NCBI RefSeq assembly: GCF_019112545.1
Contig: NW_025064894.1
Coordinates: 242,750 to 306,749, forward strand
Direction: 5' to 3'
Source: Guyanagaster necrorhizus
Taxonomy: Eukaryota > Basidiomycota > Agaricomycetes > Agaricales > Physalacriaceae
DNA: 64,000 nucleotides
Numbering within the stretch: position 1 is the stretch's first letter; every line of letters begins with the position of its first letter. The notes beneath the pieces are model-generated. The model worked only from the letters and a program-made list of their open reading frames with translations, was not told the DNA's origin and made no database searches. Positions 35,542-48,748 of the stretch are shown here, one piece after another. The position numbers and the translations under genes were made by a program.

Positions 35542-38500
35542 TTATCCCTTTCTTAAAACCATCATTCTAATAGTTTAATTTAGAGATAATTCATAATCAT
35601 ATATGGCATTGTCCATATTCATATATTATTCATTGATCCATTGATTAGATTTCAGTCTATATCTCTTTCAGCTGACTAGATAATCAATAGTCATAGTCAT
35701 CCTCCCATCATGTTTATATACTCATCATATATGATGGAGTATTTGATCAACTTCATAGTGCTTTTTGTTATTGATTAAGTCAGATGATAGTGAAGATGGT
35801 CATTTCTGGTTAAAGAAGACAGGGGCAATGAATAGGATTAGAAGGACTTCATTGAATGTGTTATAGATTCATTAGTGTGGAGGTAGTCAGAGTTTATAGG
35901 CAGAAGCACTAACCTTTGCAGTGATTATGAAAGAGCTGGTGCATTTATTATTGAGCTTTTGTTTTAGATGTGGGAGATGAAGGTTCATGGTGTCAAGCCA
36001 GACCTTATCATTGATTTGAAATGAATGACATAGGCATCAGTGTTTATTATATTGAGTTTTCATAGTGTCAGCAGCTTTTCAGAGTGCAGTTTCTGTTTTG
36101 AGATGGATTTTTGCTATATTAGCTGCAAAATCCACTGATGCTGGAGTGGTAGTATGGGTGTGTGCAGTCTTTGCTATGTTAGGGTATCAGCTGTGATTGA
36201 CAAAGAGGGGAGTTTTGCCAGTGGCAGAGTGTATGTGGTTATTATATTAAAAAGCTGTGAATGCTAGCTATTCTATCCAATCATCTTGTCAGTAGTTGAT
36301 GAACATTTAGAGATATTGTTTGATCTTCTGATTGATGCACTCTGTTTGACCATCTATCTGCAGGTGATAGGCTGTGGAGGCATTACTACAGATGTTGAGT
36401 AGATGATATAAGTCATTTATAAATTTTGAGACAAATTGCAGTCTATGGTCTGAGATAATGACTTGTGATATGCTATATTTGATATAGACTTCATCTTGAA
36501 GTATTTTTGCCCACTCCTCCAAGAATAGTTCTATCAAACATGGAATCAGAATGATTGCTTTCAAGAAGCAATCAATGATGATGATGATAGTGTCATAACT
36601 ATTGCAATCCAGGAGTCCCATCACTATATCAATGGAAATATGAGTTCATAGCTGTATTGGGGTCTCATTCAGGTGTAGTGGTGCTGCACAGGCTCTGGTC
36701 AAGAATTTCATCCTTTGACAAGTCTTGCACTCTTTGATATACCTCTTGATATCCTTTGCCATCTTCAGCCACTAATACTCCCTCAACATTAGTTTCTTTG
36801 TTTTAATGATGCTCAGGTGCTCAGCTGTTGCATGATCATGGCTCATTGCTATGATTTCCCCTCATAGTGACTGATTCCAAGAGATGTAGAGTTGTCCATC
36901 ATAGAAGAGAAGATCATTATCTTGGGAGATGCCATGTTTGTGGTTTAGAGATGTCACAATTTTCTGATCCTATAAGTGGAATTGACAAATGGCACTGCAA
37001 ATTTTATCATGCATCTCTTCTTCTATTGGAAGAATCATTGCATGGAAATGTTCTGGTTTAAATAACACCACTCCTTCATTATCTTCTTTTTTCTGATCAT
37101 GGTTGGCCCTTCAGCTAAGCAGGTCAGCCTTCTTATTGGCCAAACTGGCTTTGTGATAGAGAGTGTACTGATATTCAGATAGTTCTATTACCCACCAAGC
37201 TTGTCATCAGTTAAGCTTCTAGAGAAGATGGAAATATCAGAGGTTCTAGTGATCAGTCCATACTTCAAATACTTGAGTGGCCCTAATGAAGTAGTATTGC
37301 TATTCTGCTAATGCAAGCATAATGGCCAGGAGCTCTTTATTGTAAATTTCATAGTTCCTCTCTGTTACTATCAATGCCTTAGAGAGAAACACAACAGACC
37401 TTCACCTTCTATCTTGCTTTTGTGATAACACTGCCCTGATCACTTCTTTGCTGAAGTCTGCTTCCACTCAGAATCTTCTGTCCTGGTTCAGTATGGCCAA
37501 TACTACATTCTCCATTAATTGCCTCTTGAGTTTCTTGAAGGCTGACTGTTGGAAGATTTTTCAGGTCTAGGATACATTTCCAGTGAGTTGGATCATAGGC
37601 CAGATGAATCAGTAATAGAAATTTGTGAAGCCAAGAAAGGATTATAGTTCCTTCTTCTTTGCCAGTTCTGGCCACTCCATTACTCCAGCCACTTTGATCA
37701 GATCTATTCAGATACTCCCTTCACTGATGATAATGCTAAGATACTCCATTTCCAATACCTCAAACTCACACTTCTCAGCCTTAAAGAACAATTTATGTTT
37801 CCTCATCAGCTTGAGCACCTAATATATGAGTCATTGGTGTTCCTTCCAGTCTTTTGACATTATTAGTATGTTATCCAAATAGATTGTTACCTTTCCAGTA
37901 GCAATAAGATCTTTGAAAATGTCATTCATCATCTACTGGAAAGTAGCTGAGGAGTTGGTTAACTTGAAGAACATAAGTATGGGTTCAAACAGCCCTTGAT
38001 TGGTCCTGAATGCTGTCTTCCATTCATCCTCTTCTTTGATCCTCATATTGTTGTACCTCCATCAAACATTGAGTTTAGTATAAAATCAGGCCCCATGGAG
38101 TTTATCCATTAACTTGGAGATCAGAGGGAGTGAGTACCAATTCTTGATAGTCATTTTATTAAGTCATCAGTAGTCTTATACTGGTCAGAGCTTGCTATCC
38201 TTCTTTTTGATGAAGAAGAATGGTGATACTATCAGAGACTTTGATAGTTGAATTCACCCACTGGAGAGGTTTTCTTTCAGAAACTTGTTGAGCTCTTATT
38301 GCTCCAGGTGTCCTAAGGAGTATTTTTTGTAGTCTAGATTGGCATTGGTATTTAATACCAGTTTGATTGCATGATCTCAGGGTTTTGGGGCTGGCAGCTT
38401 ATCAAAACTCTCTTTCATGAAGAGATCTTAATAGTCTTGAGCTCATTTGAGAACCATCTCCTCAAATGTCCTTTCCTCCTTCTCTTCATTCATCTTAGCT

Positions 38501-39439
38501 GCTAGATCATTGGTGTGATGGATGGCCTGTATTCATAGAGCCTTCTTGAAATCTACTGTGAGAATTGTCTCCTCTTTCTCCATCTCTTCATCTCACCTGT
38601 TTTTGGAGTCTGCATTAGGAAGTATGAATGGTATCTTTTGACAGTGACACTGAGTGAAGGTGATACATCCAGTCTTCCAATTAATAAGCAAGTTGTATCA
38701 GATAAGCCAATCATGATCCAGAAACAGTTCTTTAGTTCTGAGCTCTGTGACAGCAAGGTCAATGTATTCCAAATAGTCTCTGATTGTTAGATGGAGTTCT
38801 ATGTATTCTGTGATTGATCCAGCCTGATTCTTTATACTATTGGTATTATAAACTGGAATAGAGGCTGTGGTGGCTTTAGTGGAAAGGTTATATCTGTCAA
38901 AAAGGCTTGATTGATAGAACTTCTGGTACAGCAACTATTGATCAGAGCTATGACCATGAAGTCTGCTTAGTTGATGAGGGTTTGGATTCTTGTCTTAGTT
39001 ACCAGATCCTGTCCATAAGTTTTCTGCCACCAAATGAACTTCTTTGGTCCTTAAAGCTTATCTAGCCACTCCAGAGTCTTCTGCTGTCCTGCTCCTTGTA
39101 ATCCTTTGATTAACTCATAGCTCACTTTATTGGTTCAGGTCTTATAGATCCATCCTCTGAGCATAGTCATTGCTTTTTCTTCCCTTCCTTCTTGTATAGC
39201 TCATCAAGTTTATTCAGTATCAAAGGGCTTGAGCCATATGGTGAGAGTCTTTCCTCCTGTTCAGCTCTTGGGCAGTTGAGTCTGTTTTAGCAATTCCTTA
39301 GATGATCATGTCATAGAGGTAATGTGGAGTATATTTGAATGTTCATAAATATTCCTATCTATAGAGAGTATATTAGTCTGACCCACAGCTACTGTTGACA
39401 CATTATCAAGTTCTCTGGCCAACTGAGTGAAATTGCTCA
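35542..39439 (-). pseudogene. pol: pol of M4 (decayed)
   Basis: It starts in the -1 frame at the gag stop 39,437-39,439. The protease motif near 38,930 is altered (INSC in place of IDSG). RT box at 37,870-37,881 reads YLDN, as in element A. Integrase is best seen at 36,624-36,307 (IIISDHRLQF, TAYHLQIDGQTE, NQKIKQYL). A degraded chromodomain lies at about 35,790-35,590. Confidence 0.82.
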
Positions 39440-42400
39440 CTTGTCAGCCTCATCTTTTACCTTCTTGACCCTGGAGTCTGACCCCAGATCCTTAAGCTCT
39501 TCTGCCTCCTTCTGCAACTAGGCTATTTGTGCTCTAATGTCTTTTCTCATGCACTTCTTCAGGCAATCCTTAAACATATGACTCTTCTGGCTGCAGTTAA
39601 AGCATTTGCTTTTCTTCTTGAGGTGGTCAATGTCCATTAGTTTGCCAGTGCTGGTGTATGTCATCCTGGTATCTGTCTTTTGCACAGTGTAGGAGGGTGT
39701 AGTGGTCATATTAGATTTCACTATAGATCTCCCTCTAGTATTCTTTCTGTTTCCTGTTTGATGGAGTTTCTTCTAATTGACTGTGATTTCTGCACTTGCT
39801 GCCTTCTGTTGTAACCTCTTTTTATTCATCTCTATGATTCATGCCTTTCAAACATCATAGTCTTTTGGAATGTTGGTTCCTATATTAGAGATCATGCTGA
39901 TGTAAAAGAGTGATACCCCAAGCTTGAGATACCCAACCATCCACCTGTTATCATCAACACTTTTCCATACTCCTGCTAGTATCTCTAGTCACTCCAGTTC
40001 ATCAAAGTACTTGCTGATGATATTGTTGCCTATTCATAACTCCTTTATCTTGTTTTTATGTACTTCTCGAATGGTCAGATCAATAAACTTATTATGGACT
40101 ATCTGTTTAAAGACAGCTCATGACAGATAGCAGTAATGTTGTTGAGTTGTAGATCATAGAGTCAGAGTGATCAGAATCCACCAGTGCTTGGCCTTGCTTT
40201 CAAAGTATGAGGCTGTGAATGCAATCTTGTTCATGTTAGCCCCTAAATAGACAGTGTACACTTCAAAGTATTGTTCACAATCAATTAAGAAGTGATCAAT
40301 ATCATCTAATGCATCTTTGAAGAGGTGGAGGGTTCATACCAGGTCAGACTTGCATTGTAGCATAGCAGCATTCTAAGGTAATGCCTTTGGAATATTCATC
40401 AAATAGAGGTCATTTCTATTCTGCAGGGGGTCTGAGAAATGAGTGGAGTTGTCATCAGTGACAGGACTTCCTTCAGATGGTGCTTCCTTTCACATGATGC
40501 ACCTATCTCATATGGTGAACCCTAGCCAGGTTGCTTCAGAGTTATCTCCTTCAGTTGTGGCTTGTTCTGCACTAGCAAGTAATCAGCTTCTCTTGCTGGT
40601 CCAGGGATTGCAAAAGCTGATAGGTTGTAGAGGTCCTTGGATTTGAGGCCATTCAACCTGAATGGCAGCTTCTCAGCTAGTTACAGTGCTCCACAACAGT
40701 TGAGAGCTGATAGTTCAGCTGGATGGCACTATGTATTCAGCACATCTTGATGATACTGATGGCATGTTCAGCATTGGTTGGATCTTGTATTTGAAGGCTG
40801 ACAAGGCTTTTAGCTGGTTCTCTGGATGGATGCTGTTGTAGATGTAAATAGTGCAGTCAGTCATGGCATACTGTAAAATATATCTTTTTTCTTCATTATT
40901 AGTAGTTGAATACCTCCTACCCAGAGGAGTCATCAGCCAGCTGACTTCCTTCTATATGGTTGCTGCTCTCTCCTGATACAGCATCTCAAACTCTTCTTCT
41001 CACATCTCTTAAATCATCCTTTCTAATTCTTCTTCATCTGTCAGTCTAAACTCCAGCTATGGATCAGTTGCAAGAGGGATGTTGTCCTTCTTGTCCTTGC
41101 TGTCCTCTTTCACTTTGCTGCCTGTCTTGCTCTCCTCAAGAAAGTTGTCAGGGTCAGATTGGTCATAACTGGATGGCTCAGAAGCCTGAATTGTTGCCAG
41201 GGAGCTCTCTGTTGGTTTAAGCAGGAGGCTGCTGGTGAGGTTGGAAAGGCTCAGGCCTTTCTGTTTCATAGTTCCTTTGTCACCCTCTTGCTATATTGGC
41301 AAAAGTCATCATAGAAGTTGTGGTTGAGGAAGAGGGCAGTGATATATCCATGTAAGAATTGTCAGAGGGCCCAGTTACTAATCCTGGCTCTGGGAGGGAC
41401 TTGTACTCTGTATCCACCAAGTATGAAGCTGGCATCTGAAGAGAGAGAGCTGCCACTCCCAGTACTTTCTTTACAGATGAAGAGTGGGGGCTCATAGTCA
41501 TCATTAAGATTTTAGGCTTTATCTGCTATATAGACCTCAGTGTTGGCCCACTGGTCTGCAGACTAAAGGTCATCTTTATTATCTTCACTCCACTCAGGCC
41601 ACTTCTGAGGCTCACTGTCCTCACTATTAGATGGTGAATCTGTGACCTCAATTTGCTAGGCTTCCTCTGCAGAGGTCACTAGAGTGGGACCTCCTTTCTC
41701 TTCATAGTATAGATCTCTCTCCTCATCTTTATATAGTCTATAGTACTCTGGTGGGGCTGGTCTCCACTCTGCTGCCAGCTCCTCTCAAGCTCACTGTCTG
41801 AACTGTGCATTGTAATATCTTTTATCACCCTCTTGCTGTTGTTGATTGAGCTCTCTTTCTTCTTTATCAGCAAGCTGGGCAAGGAGATTGATAGGGTCAG
41901 GCTCCTGAGCTCCCCTAATGATGATGCTTTTGGACTATAGGTTGGAGTCACTAGACTCTCTTTCTGTAAGTCTTCCAACTTTATCAATGGAGTCTTAGGC
42001 ATCATCTCTAATGCCAGGCTCTTGGGGAGTGATGGAAGGGTCAGAGGACAGTGACTCCTCAAAGAAGTCATCAGGGAGATTTTTGTCTTTATGGTCAGGG
42101 ACTGGAGAGAGATATGATGAAATCCATGGCATGCATGAGAGGATGCCCATGAGTTTCAGAATTCTGTAATGCTGCAATGCTTATTGTCTTAGCTAGCTGT
42201 TTGAGAGAGGTAGATTGGTTATCGGAATTCTTTTTCTTTCTGAAGGCCTCTCTCATCCAGGTGACTAGACCTGGCTTCAGATACAGTTCCAGCCTCAGGC
42301 TAGAAGGAGGCTCTGGCAAAGGGAGGGATGTCATGGAGAGGGAGATTGAGAGTGACATTTCTGAGGATTTGCTGAATCTGTTAGAAAGATTGGTAGTGTC

Positions 42401-42586
42401 TGACTATCTAAGCTGTGATCAATTGATGTCCACAGCAGAGTGTGATAATGGCTAATAAGCCTAAAAGTATTTCTATGATTGAAGCTAGAAGCTTGAAGAA
42501 TTCATCAGTGAGATCAGTAGTAGTGATGTTGATAGCAGATATTTGGTTTTCTTTGCTTATGATAGACATAAGAAAAGGAAAATAGA
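39437..42586 (-). pseudogene. gag: gag of M4 (decayed)
   Basis: CCHC knuckle KCFNCSQKSHMFKDC (about 39,562-39,606), capsid-like block around 39,900-40,330, and a long Ser/Glu/Lys-rich N-terminal half with open pieces at 41,057-41,269, 41,280-41,504 and 41,679-42,071. Stop TGA at 39,437-39,439. Confidence 0.75.
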
Positions 42587-42599
42587 AGTCTCAAACTAA
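42587..42599 (-). other. Primer-binding site of M4
   Basis: Plus-strand AGTCTCAAACTAA, one base from the LTR, pairs 12 of 13 with the R region at 42,756-42,768 (ATAGTTTGAGACT). Confidence 0.75.
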
Positions 42600-42600
42600 T

Positions 42601-43070
42601 TATTAGGTCTGGGTGATACATGAACTAGAACACATGGTAAATAAGTGCTATATTGCATTTATACAATTATGCTTAAGTCCAATGATATGTTTATAGTTGT
42701 TATATCTCAAGGTCAATGCAAGTAGTTAACTCAAGGTAAAGCAGTAGAATAAAGGATAGTTTGAGACTAGAGATACATGGCATTGACTATGCTATTTATA
42801 CACTGTTTGTCTTCTTGATAAATATAGTACTACTAATTGTACATGTCTGTGTTATAATGCTCATTGTCCTGGAGTGTCATAGTTACCTACAATAGGCCAA
42901 TTGTCTTGTTGTTGGAGTATCACTTGGTGTTTCAGATTGTTGATAGCTGTGCTGATCAAAATATCCTCATGGTCCTAAGCACTGATATAGATGCCCTGAC
43001 CAAGCATAAATAAGGGTTAATACTGTGAAATAAGAGTGAAAGTAAGAAAAATTATAGAAAAATCATAACA
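42601..43070 (-). repeat. 5' LTR of M4
   Basis: 470 bp, TATTAGG at 42,601 to ATAACA at 43,070, followed by the ATTTC duplicate. Confidence 0.9.
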
Positions 43071-43075
43071 ATTTC

Positions 43076-45266
43076 AGATGGTAAATCTGAGTTTGATGGC
43101 TTCAGAGTCATCTTGAATTGGTTCTTTCTCTCTGCTGCTTTCTTCAGCTTCATCAGGCAGTGGTTGTCTGCTGAAGAGTCAGCTTTCTTTGCTGATCTAG
43201 AGGTTGCAAAATCCAGTAGGCCATGCAGCTGGCTGAGAATGGGATCATGATAGCTGAGTTGCCAAAGACTGGATCAATAGTGTAGTGTACAAATATCAGC
43301 TTTAATGAGTGTGAATGGACAGAGCCATGTAGATGGCTCATTTCAGTGCAGTGGACACTGTCCATGGCATTGGTTGGATGTTGAATTTTGACTTATAAGC
43401 TGGCAAGTCAGCTAGTTGATCTTTGAAATGTCTTTTATTGTAGATATCAACTGCATGCTTGGTAGCTGCATACTGTAAAATCTCCCACCATTTCAGTGGT
43501 TCTGCATTAATATATTTCTGTCCTATAAGTGATATGAGCTATTTGGTGTCATGCCCTAAAAGTATTACTCCCTCCTCATAGAGGTTCTGGTACTCTTCTT
43601 TCCTAGCTTTCTGCATCTCCCCTCTTAGTGCTTCTTCATCAACATTTTCATATGCATATTTCATGAAGTTCTTGAGGTGGTAGAGACCTTCACTGCTGTC
43701 CTTGTCATCCTCATCACTCTTGACTGTGCTTCTCTTCTCATCCTTGAGGAGGAAATTGTCTGGCTGGTCATAGATGCTCACCTCTGGAGGTCAGAGCATT
43801 GCTGGAGAGCTGATAGGGTTGGATGCTGGGCCCTGCCTCAGCATTTTCAACTGGACTGGATGAACAAGTTTGAGAACTGGCTCCAGTATCATCCCCATAT
43901 CCAGTGCCACTATGCACTCACACCACTGCTATGTCCTCACAATAGACTCTGAAGTTTCCATAGAACTCAAGGTTGAGGAATTATCCAGCAACTTAACTTC
44001 TGAGGAATCACCAGAGAGCACAGTCAGAGACATGAGCATTGAGAGGTACTCATAGTCTGTAGATGCTGAGAATGAACTCATCATGCAAGATGGCAACAGA
44101 GGTTCAAGGAAGAGAGATAGAGATGTTGTCTCTTCAGGGAGAGAGAATATTGTCTCTTCTTACAGCCTCACTGGAGGTAACAGGGCTGTATGGCCCTGCC
44201 CATAAGTCAGTTGAGGTGCTATATTCTCAGAAGAGAGAATGAGTGGACTCTGTTTGGAGTCCATATCTACTGGAGAAGGCAGATCTGAGATAGGTGGCTT
44301 TGTGCTTGCATTCTTGCTGTCACTGCCTCCTATCTTCTTGTTCTTTCTTATATGCTCACTGGGCCTCTGCCCTGGCATGCTCAGCAAGCTCTTCTCAGAC
44401 CTGCTCAGGGTCAGCCCAAGCTCATTCTTCTTGTTGCTGCTGCTGTTGTCAAATGGCTATGTCATAATCAAATGGGACTCAGAGGTTGCAGTCTGAGAAT
44501 ATCCTTTAGATGATATGGTCCTGAGCTGCCAGTCCTCATTGTTGGATGACCTTCCTGTCTGATAGAGGGTTTCCCACTCTATGGCTTTCATGACTGAGTG
44601 GGCTTGCAGGTGGTGGAGATTCAGTGGGCATTACATAGAGAGAGTCATGTCCTGGATGTAGTGAAACACCTCAGGATCCTGGAGCCACCTGAGGGGCATC
44701 AATGGAGTCTCTAGTGTGGTCTCTAATGCTGGATGCTTGCATGGCAGTAAAAGGGTCAGAGGATGGCAAGTTATTAAAGAAATCTGTAGAAAGGTCCTTG
44801 TCCTTACAGTCAGTGATGGGAGGCAGGATCCATAGGTTCTGGAAGCCCACAAGGCAATTGTTGCTGTTTCTGTCATCTGATTGTCAGAGTTGAGAGGGGT
44901 ATTTGTGTCCTTCTTCTTCTTGAATATTCTCTGAATGTGAGCCACTAGGCTCAGCTTTGAGTATGGCTTCTTTCTCAGGCTGGAAGGAGGATCAGAGAGT
45001 ATGAAGGATGTTATGGAGTGGTAAGTCAGGAGTTACATTTTAGAGGATATGGCAGATGTTCTGAAATTCCTGATAATGTCTAACCACATAGACAGTGATT
45101 GATTAGCATTCTCAGCACAGCTGAATGATCACTAATAATCCCAACAGCATTCTGATGATGGAAGCTAAAAGATCAAAGAAGTCATGTTCAAAGTTAGAGG
45201 AGTTTGAGTTAATAGATGGCATTCAGTTTTCTTCATGCTTATTGTGCATAAGGAAAGGAAAGTGAA
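43076..45266 (-). pseudogene. gag: gag of M3, N-terminal part
   Basis: Continues from 35,070 once M4 is removed. The piece at 44,631-44,945 contains ETPLMPLRWLQDPEV, matching ETPWMPFGWLQSPEV in element A gag near 1,250. Open pieces also at 43,539-43,781 and 44,160-44,387. Confidence 0.75.
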
Positions 45267-45279
45267 AGCTTCAAGCTAA
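45267..45279 (-). other. Primer-binding site of M3
   Basis: Plus-strand AGCTTCAAGCTAA, one base from the LTR at 45,281, is the perfect reverse complement of TTAGCTTGAAGCT at 45,437-45,449, the predicted transcript start about 30 nt from the TATA box at 45,478-45,483. Confidence 0.85.
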
Positions 45280-45280
45280 T

Positions 45281-45736
45281 TGTTAGACCCAAATTGCACA
45301 TGATTATATTCATGTGATAAACTGATATCACTTTGTGTTCAAGTATTTCATCAGAGTCCACTGATATGAATATTAAATTGTTATGCATCAAGGCCTTTGT
45401 GATTGGCTCAAGAGTAGAATAGTGTGATAATAAACTTTAGCTTGAAGCTGAGGTTTACCAGCAAGAATGAGCTTTCTTATATACTACAAACTGTTATCCT
45501 ATAAATATGACTACTTATTGTGTGTCTATTCATTATTATACTTGTTGTCCTTAAGCATTGCTATGTTCTACAAAAGGTTCTTTGTGCTTCATCAAGCATT
45601 GTTGTCATATTGAGAGACAATGACTGACTGGGCTTATTGTGCTGACTAAGCCTGTCTCACAGTCTCAAGCACTAGTTTAGGTGCTCTGACTAAGCATAAA
45701 TAAGAGCAGAAGAAGAAAAGTGGAAAAATCATAACA
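45281..45736 (-). repeat. 5' LTR of M3
   Basis: 456 bp, TGTTAGACCC...ATAACA, then ATATC. Confidence 0.92.
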
Positions 45737-45741
45737 ATATC

Positions 45742-48281
45742 TCTTTGAAATATTGAAGCCAATATCAGAAATCATTGTAACATAGGAGCAGAGTACCTCA
45801 TTCTTCAGGTATTCTATCAAGTGTCCATCATCTTTAATATTGTCAATAAGTTCAGCCAGTTTAGCAAGTCATTCAAATTCATTGAAATATTCACTGGCTA
45901 TCTGATCCCCCATCTGTAAATCCTTCATCTTCTTTTTGTGAACTTCTTGAACCACCAGATTAATGAACTTGTCATAGATCATTTGTTTGAATATTGACCA
46001 GGACAGCAGTTGATAATGCCTCTTAGTTGTGGAATATAAGTTCTGGCTTTTCAAGGTCCATCAGACTTTGGCTTTGTCCTCAAAATAGAAGGTGGCAAAA
46101 GTGACTCAGTAGATGTCAGCTGATAAGTATGTAGAATATACTTTGAAATATTGTTTACAATCAATTAAGAAGCAGTCAATGTCATCAGAGTGCCTCTTAA
46201 AGGGCTATGGCTTCTATACAAGATCAGATTTGCATTGTATAAGAACTGAGCCATTAGCAAGTGGCTCTATTGGATTTGGATATTTGTGAAAAGGTGGAAT
46301 TTTCTGGTGTGACCCAGAGAACAAATGGAGAGAGTGATTATCAGTGATTGGACTCTCAGTAGATTGGTTTGGTTTCCTGATGATTCTTCTGTTGATGACT
46401 GTGAACTTCTATCTAATGGCTTCAGGATCATCCTCTTCAGTCTGACCATTGGTCCCAGCTTTATCAGCAGAAGGCTGTCCTCTCATCAGCTGGGTTCTCT
46501 TTGGCTTCTAGGAGTATCAGGTCAAGTTCTCAGTCTGCAGGATTTGTGATCACCAGCAGCATATAAAAGCTGTGGCAGTAGTTTGGATGATTGATGTTGA
46601 ATAGGCAGCCTGCATTGGTGGAATAGGCAGCATATTCAGCATGGGTCAGATATTGAACTGAGACTGATAACCCAGAGGTTTGGCCAGGGGGTCTTCAGGA
46701 TGAGCATGATTATAAAGGAAAATTACCTGTTCCATAGCACTGTACTGTAAAATGTCAATTTTTTTAAAGCTGGTTGCTATTAAATACTCTTTTTTCAATG
46801 AAGTCATCCTCCATCCTACAGTTTGGAGAATTTCAATGACTCTCTCCTGGTATATTCTTTTAAATTTTTTTTCTCATTCTCACTGTATCTCTTCTTCTAG
46901 TAGTTCTTCATCTTTGGGTTTATAAAACCCCTTAGACCAGTCAAAAGACACTATGTTCTGATTATTCTCCTCACTGTCCTTGTTGTCTCTATTGTCCTCC
47001 TCAGAGGAGTTATCAGATAGATCAAAAATAGATGGCATCTGGGGTTTCACTATCACAGATAAGCTGTCCTTAGGTGCTAGGTCTGAGGTCAGCAGGAGAG
47101 GTAGGTTGGAGGAGGAGTCCTTTGCTGGACTCAGTCCTACTGTCTGTTGTCTTCACCACTGCATGATATGCTCAGAACCAGTCATTATTTTGCTCATCAA
47201 GAAGTACTCCAGCAACTCTGCCTTGGATGAGTCATCAGATGATTGAGTCAGAAATATAGACTGGAGATAGAGGATGGATTCCATATGCAGATAAGGGTGT
47301 TCTGGGAGTTCAAAGAAGAGAATCTGCTATAGAGGTATCAGAATGTTTGGATCTAAGCTAGCTTGCCAATGAGCCTCATCAGCTCAGCTCATGAAAAAGA
47401 CTCTGGAGTTCACTATGATACCCATTCTACTCATAGTGGTTTCTTTATTGCTATTGTCTGCTTTTTTCTTTATGTCATTTTCTTTCATAAGCTTTCTCAG
47501 CACTATGCCAGATCTCAGACTCTGACTGGAGTCTGGCTGGCTAGACCCTATGAGCTCTCACCATGTTGCAGTTGATGCTCTACCAATAGGGATCAATGTC
47601 ACTGTGCCTATCACTTTGGTCAGTGTAGTGAGAACTTATAGTATTCCTATAGCTGGAACTCATGGTGTTTCTGTAGTCAAATAGGAATGTGTTGGGGATC
47701 ACATAGAGGAAGTTGTAGCTAGAGCTTGTAGCCACTCTAGTGGCATCAAGAGAGTCTCAAGCATGATTTCCAATTCTGTGCTCTAAGGAGATAGTGGTAG
47801 GGATGGAGGATGGTTTCACATTAAAGAAGTCACTGAAGAGATTCTTGTCCTTATAGTCTGAGACTGAAGAGAGGTTCAGCAGGTTGTGATAAAGGATGTG
47901 TCAGTAGTATTATTGGTGGTGTCAATGTCTTTCTTGTTCCACTGAAAAAACTTCCAAATCTGTGATCTAGGAGGAGGCTTTCAATATAGTTCTCTGCACA
48001 GGCTCATTAGTTGTTTAGGCAGGGTCAGGAGAGAGGTCATAGAGGGAGAGAACAGGTATGACATTTCAGGTTCAATAGTAGACTGTTCAGAGCTTATGAT
48101 AATACCTGATTATTTAAGCAGTAATAGATTGGTTTCCTTGGCAAAGATATATGATAATGAAAAGCCTTAGCAAGATGCCAATAATGGCACTCAAGAGCTT
48201 GACAAAGTCAGATGTAATATCACAGGTTGAGAGCATTCAGTTTTCTTTGCCTCTAGAGTGTGTAAGAAAAGGGAAGCAGAA
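45742..48281 (-). pseudogene. gag: gag of M2, N-terminal part
   Basis: Minus-strand continuation of 29,603 once M3 is removed. Capsid-like block near 45,750-46,250; the remainder is low-complexity Ser/Glu-rich coding with many stops. It leads up to the PBS at 48,282-48,294. Confidence 0.7.
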
Positions 48282-48294
48282 AGCTTTGAGCTAA
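48282..48294 (-). other. Primer-binding site of M2
   Basis: Plus-strand AGCTTTGAGCTAA; 11 of 13 complementary to R at 48,455-48,467 (ATAGCTTAAAGCT). Confidence 0.7.
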
Positions 48295-48295
48295 C

Positions 48296-48743
48296 TGTTA
48301 GATCTAACTGGCATGTGATCTGAATATATGATAAACTAGTACTGTATCATGTTTATACAGTCACACTAAAGTTCACTCAATGTGCTCTGATAGATAGAGT
48401 GCTTCTAGACCAAAGATAAGCTAGGCTCAAGAGAAAATAGTGTGAGATAAACTTATAGCTTAAAGCTAGACTATTACAGTGAAAGCTATCCTACTTATAT
48501 ACTGTTCAACTTGTAACAAATATAACCACTACCTATTATGCTGTTTTTGCTATGATACTGATGCTGCCTGGTCATCAGAGGTGAAACAATAGAGAATTGT
48601 CTGTAGACAAGGTGACTGAGTACAATGGCACTCTGTCTGTTGTGATTACCTAATCTTCCCACACCCTTTGAGAAAGTGCTCAGAATAAGATAGATGCTCT
48701 GATAAGATAAGAAAAGAAAAAGAATATGGAGAAAGTCATAACA
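48296..48743 (-). repeat. 5' LTR of M2
   Basis: 448 bp, TGTTAGATC...ATAACA, followed by CTTTA, the complement of the TAAAG that follows the LTR at 21,602. Confidence 0.92.
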
Positions 48744-48748
48744 CTTTA

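Larger units (their letters stand above)
35071..43070 (-). mobile_element. Ty3/gypsy chromovirus M4, nested in M3 gag
   Basis: An 8.0-kb element with LTRs of 471 and 470 bp and a perfect ATTTC duplication (35,066-35,070 and 43,071-43,075). Its PBS sequence belongs to the same subtype as element A. In both LTRs the terminal dinucleotide at the U5 end is TA, not CA (plus strand TATTAGG). Confidence 0.93.
29604..45736 (-). mobile_element. Ty3/gypsy chromovirus M3, contains M4
   Basis: Both LTRs are 456 bp (29,604-30,059 and 45,281-45,736). The flanks are a perfect 5-bp duplication ATATC (29,599-29,603 and 45,737-45,741). With M4 removed the element is about 8.1 kb. It sits in the gag of M2. Confidence 0.93.
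25515..48743 (-). mobile_element. Ty3/gypsy chromovirus M2, host of M3 and M4
   Basis: A minus-strand element whose 5' LTR is 48,296-48,743. Its gag runs 48,281-45,742, is interrupted by M3 (29,604-45,736), and resumes at 29,603; pol follows down to 25,515, where it breaks between integrase and chromodomain. The chromodomain and 3' LTR are found inverted at 20,909-21,602. The TAAAG flanks at both LTRs support one original element. Confidence 0.85.

Noticed and set aside
41057..42358. Overlapping minus-strand frames suggesting a host gene inside M4
   Set aside because: Position, Ser/Glu-rich composition and similarity to the N-terminal halves of the M3 and element A gag make this retroelement gag.
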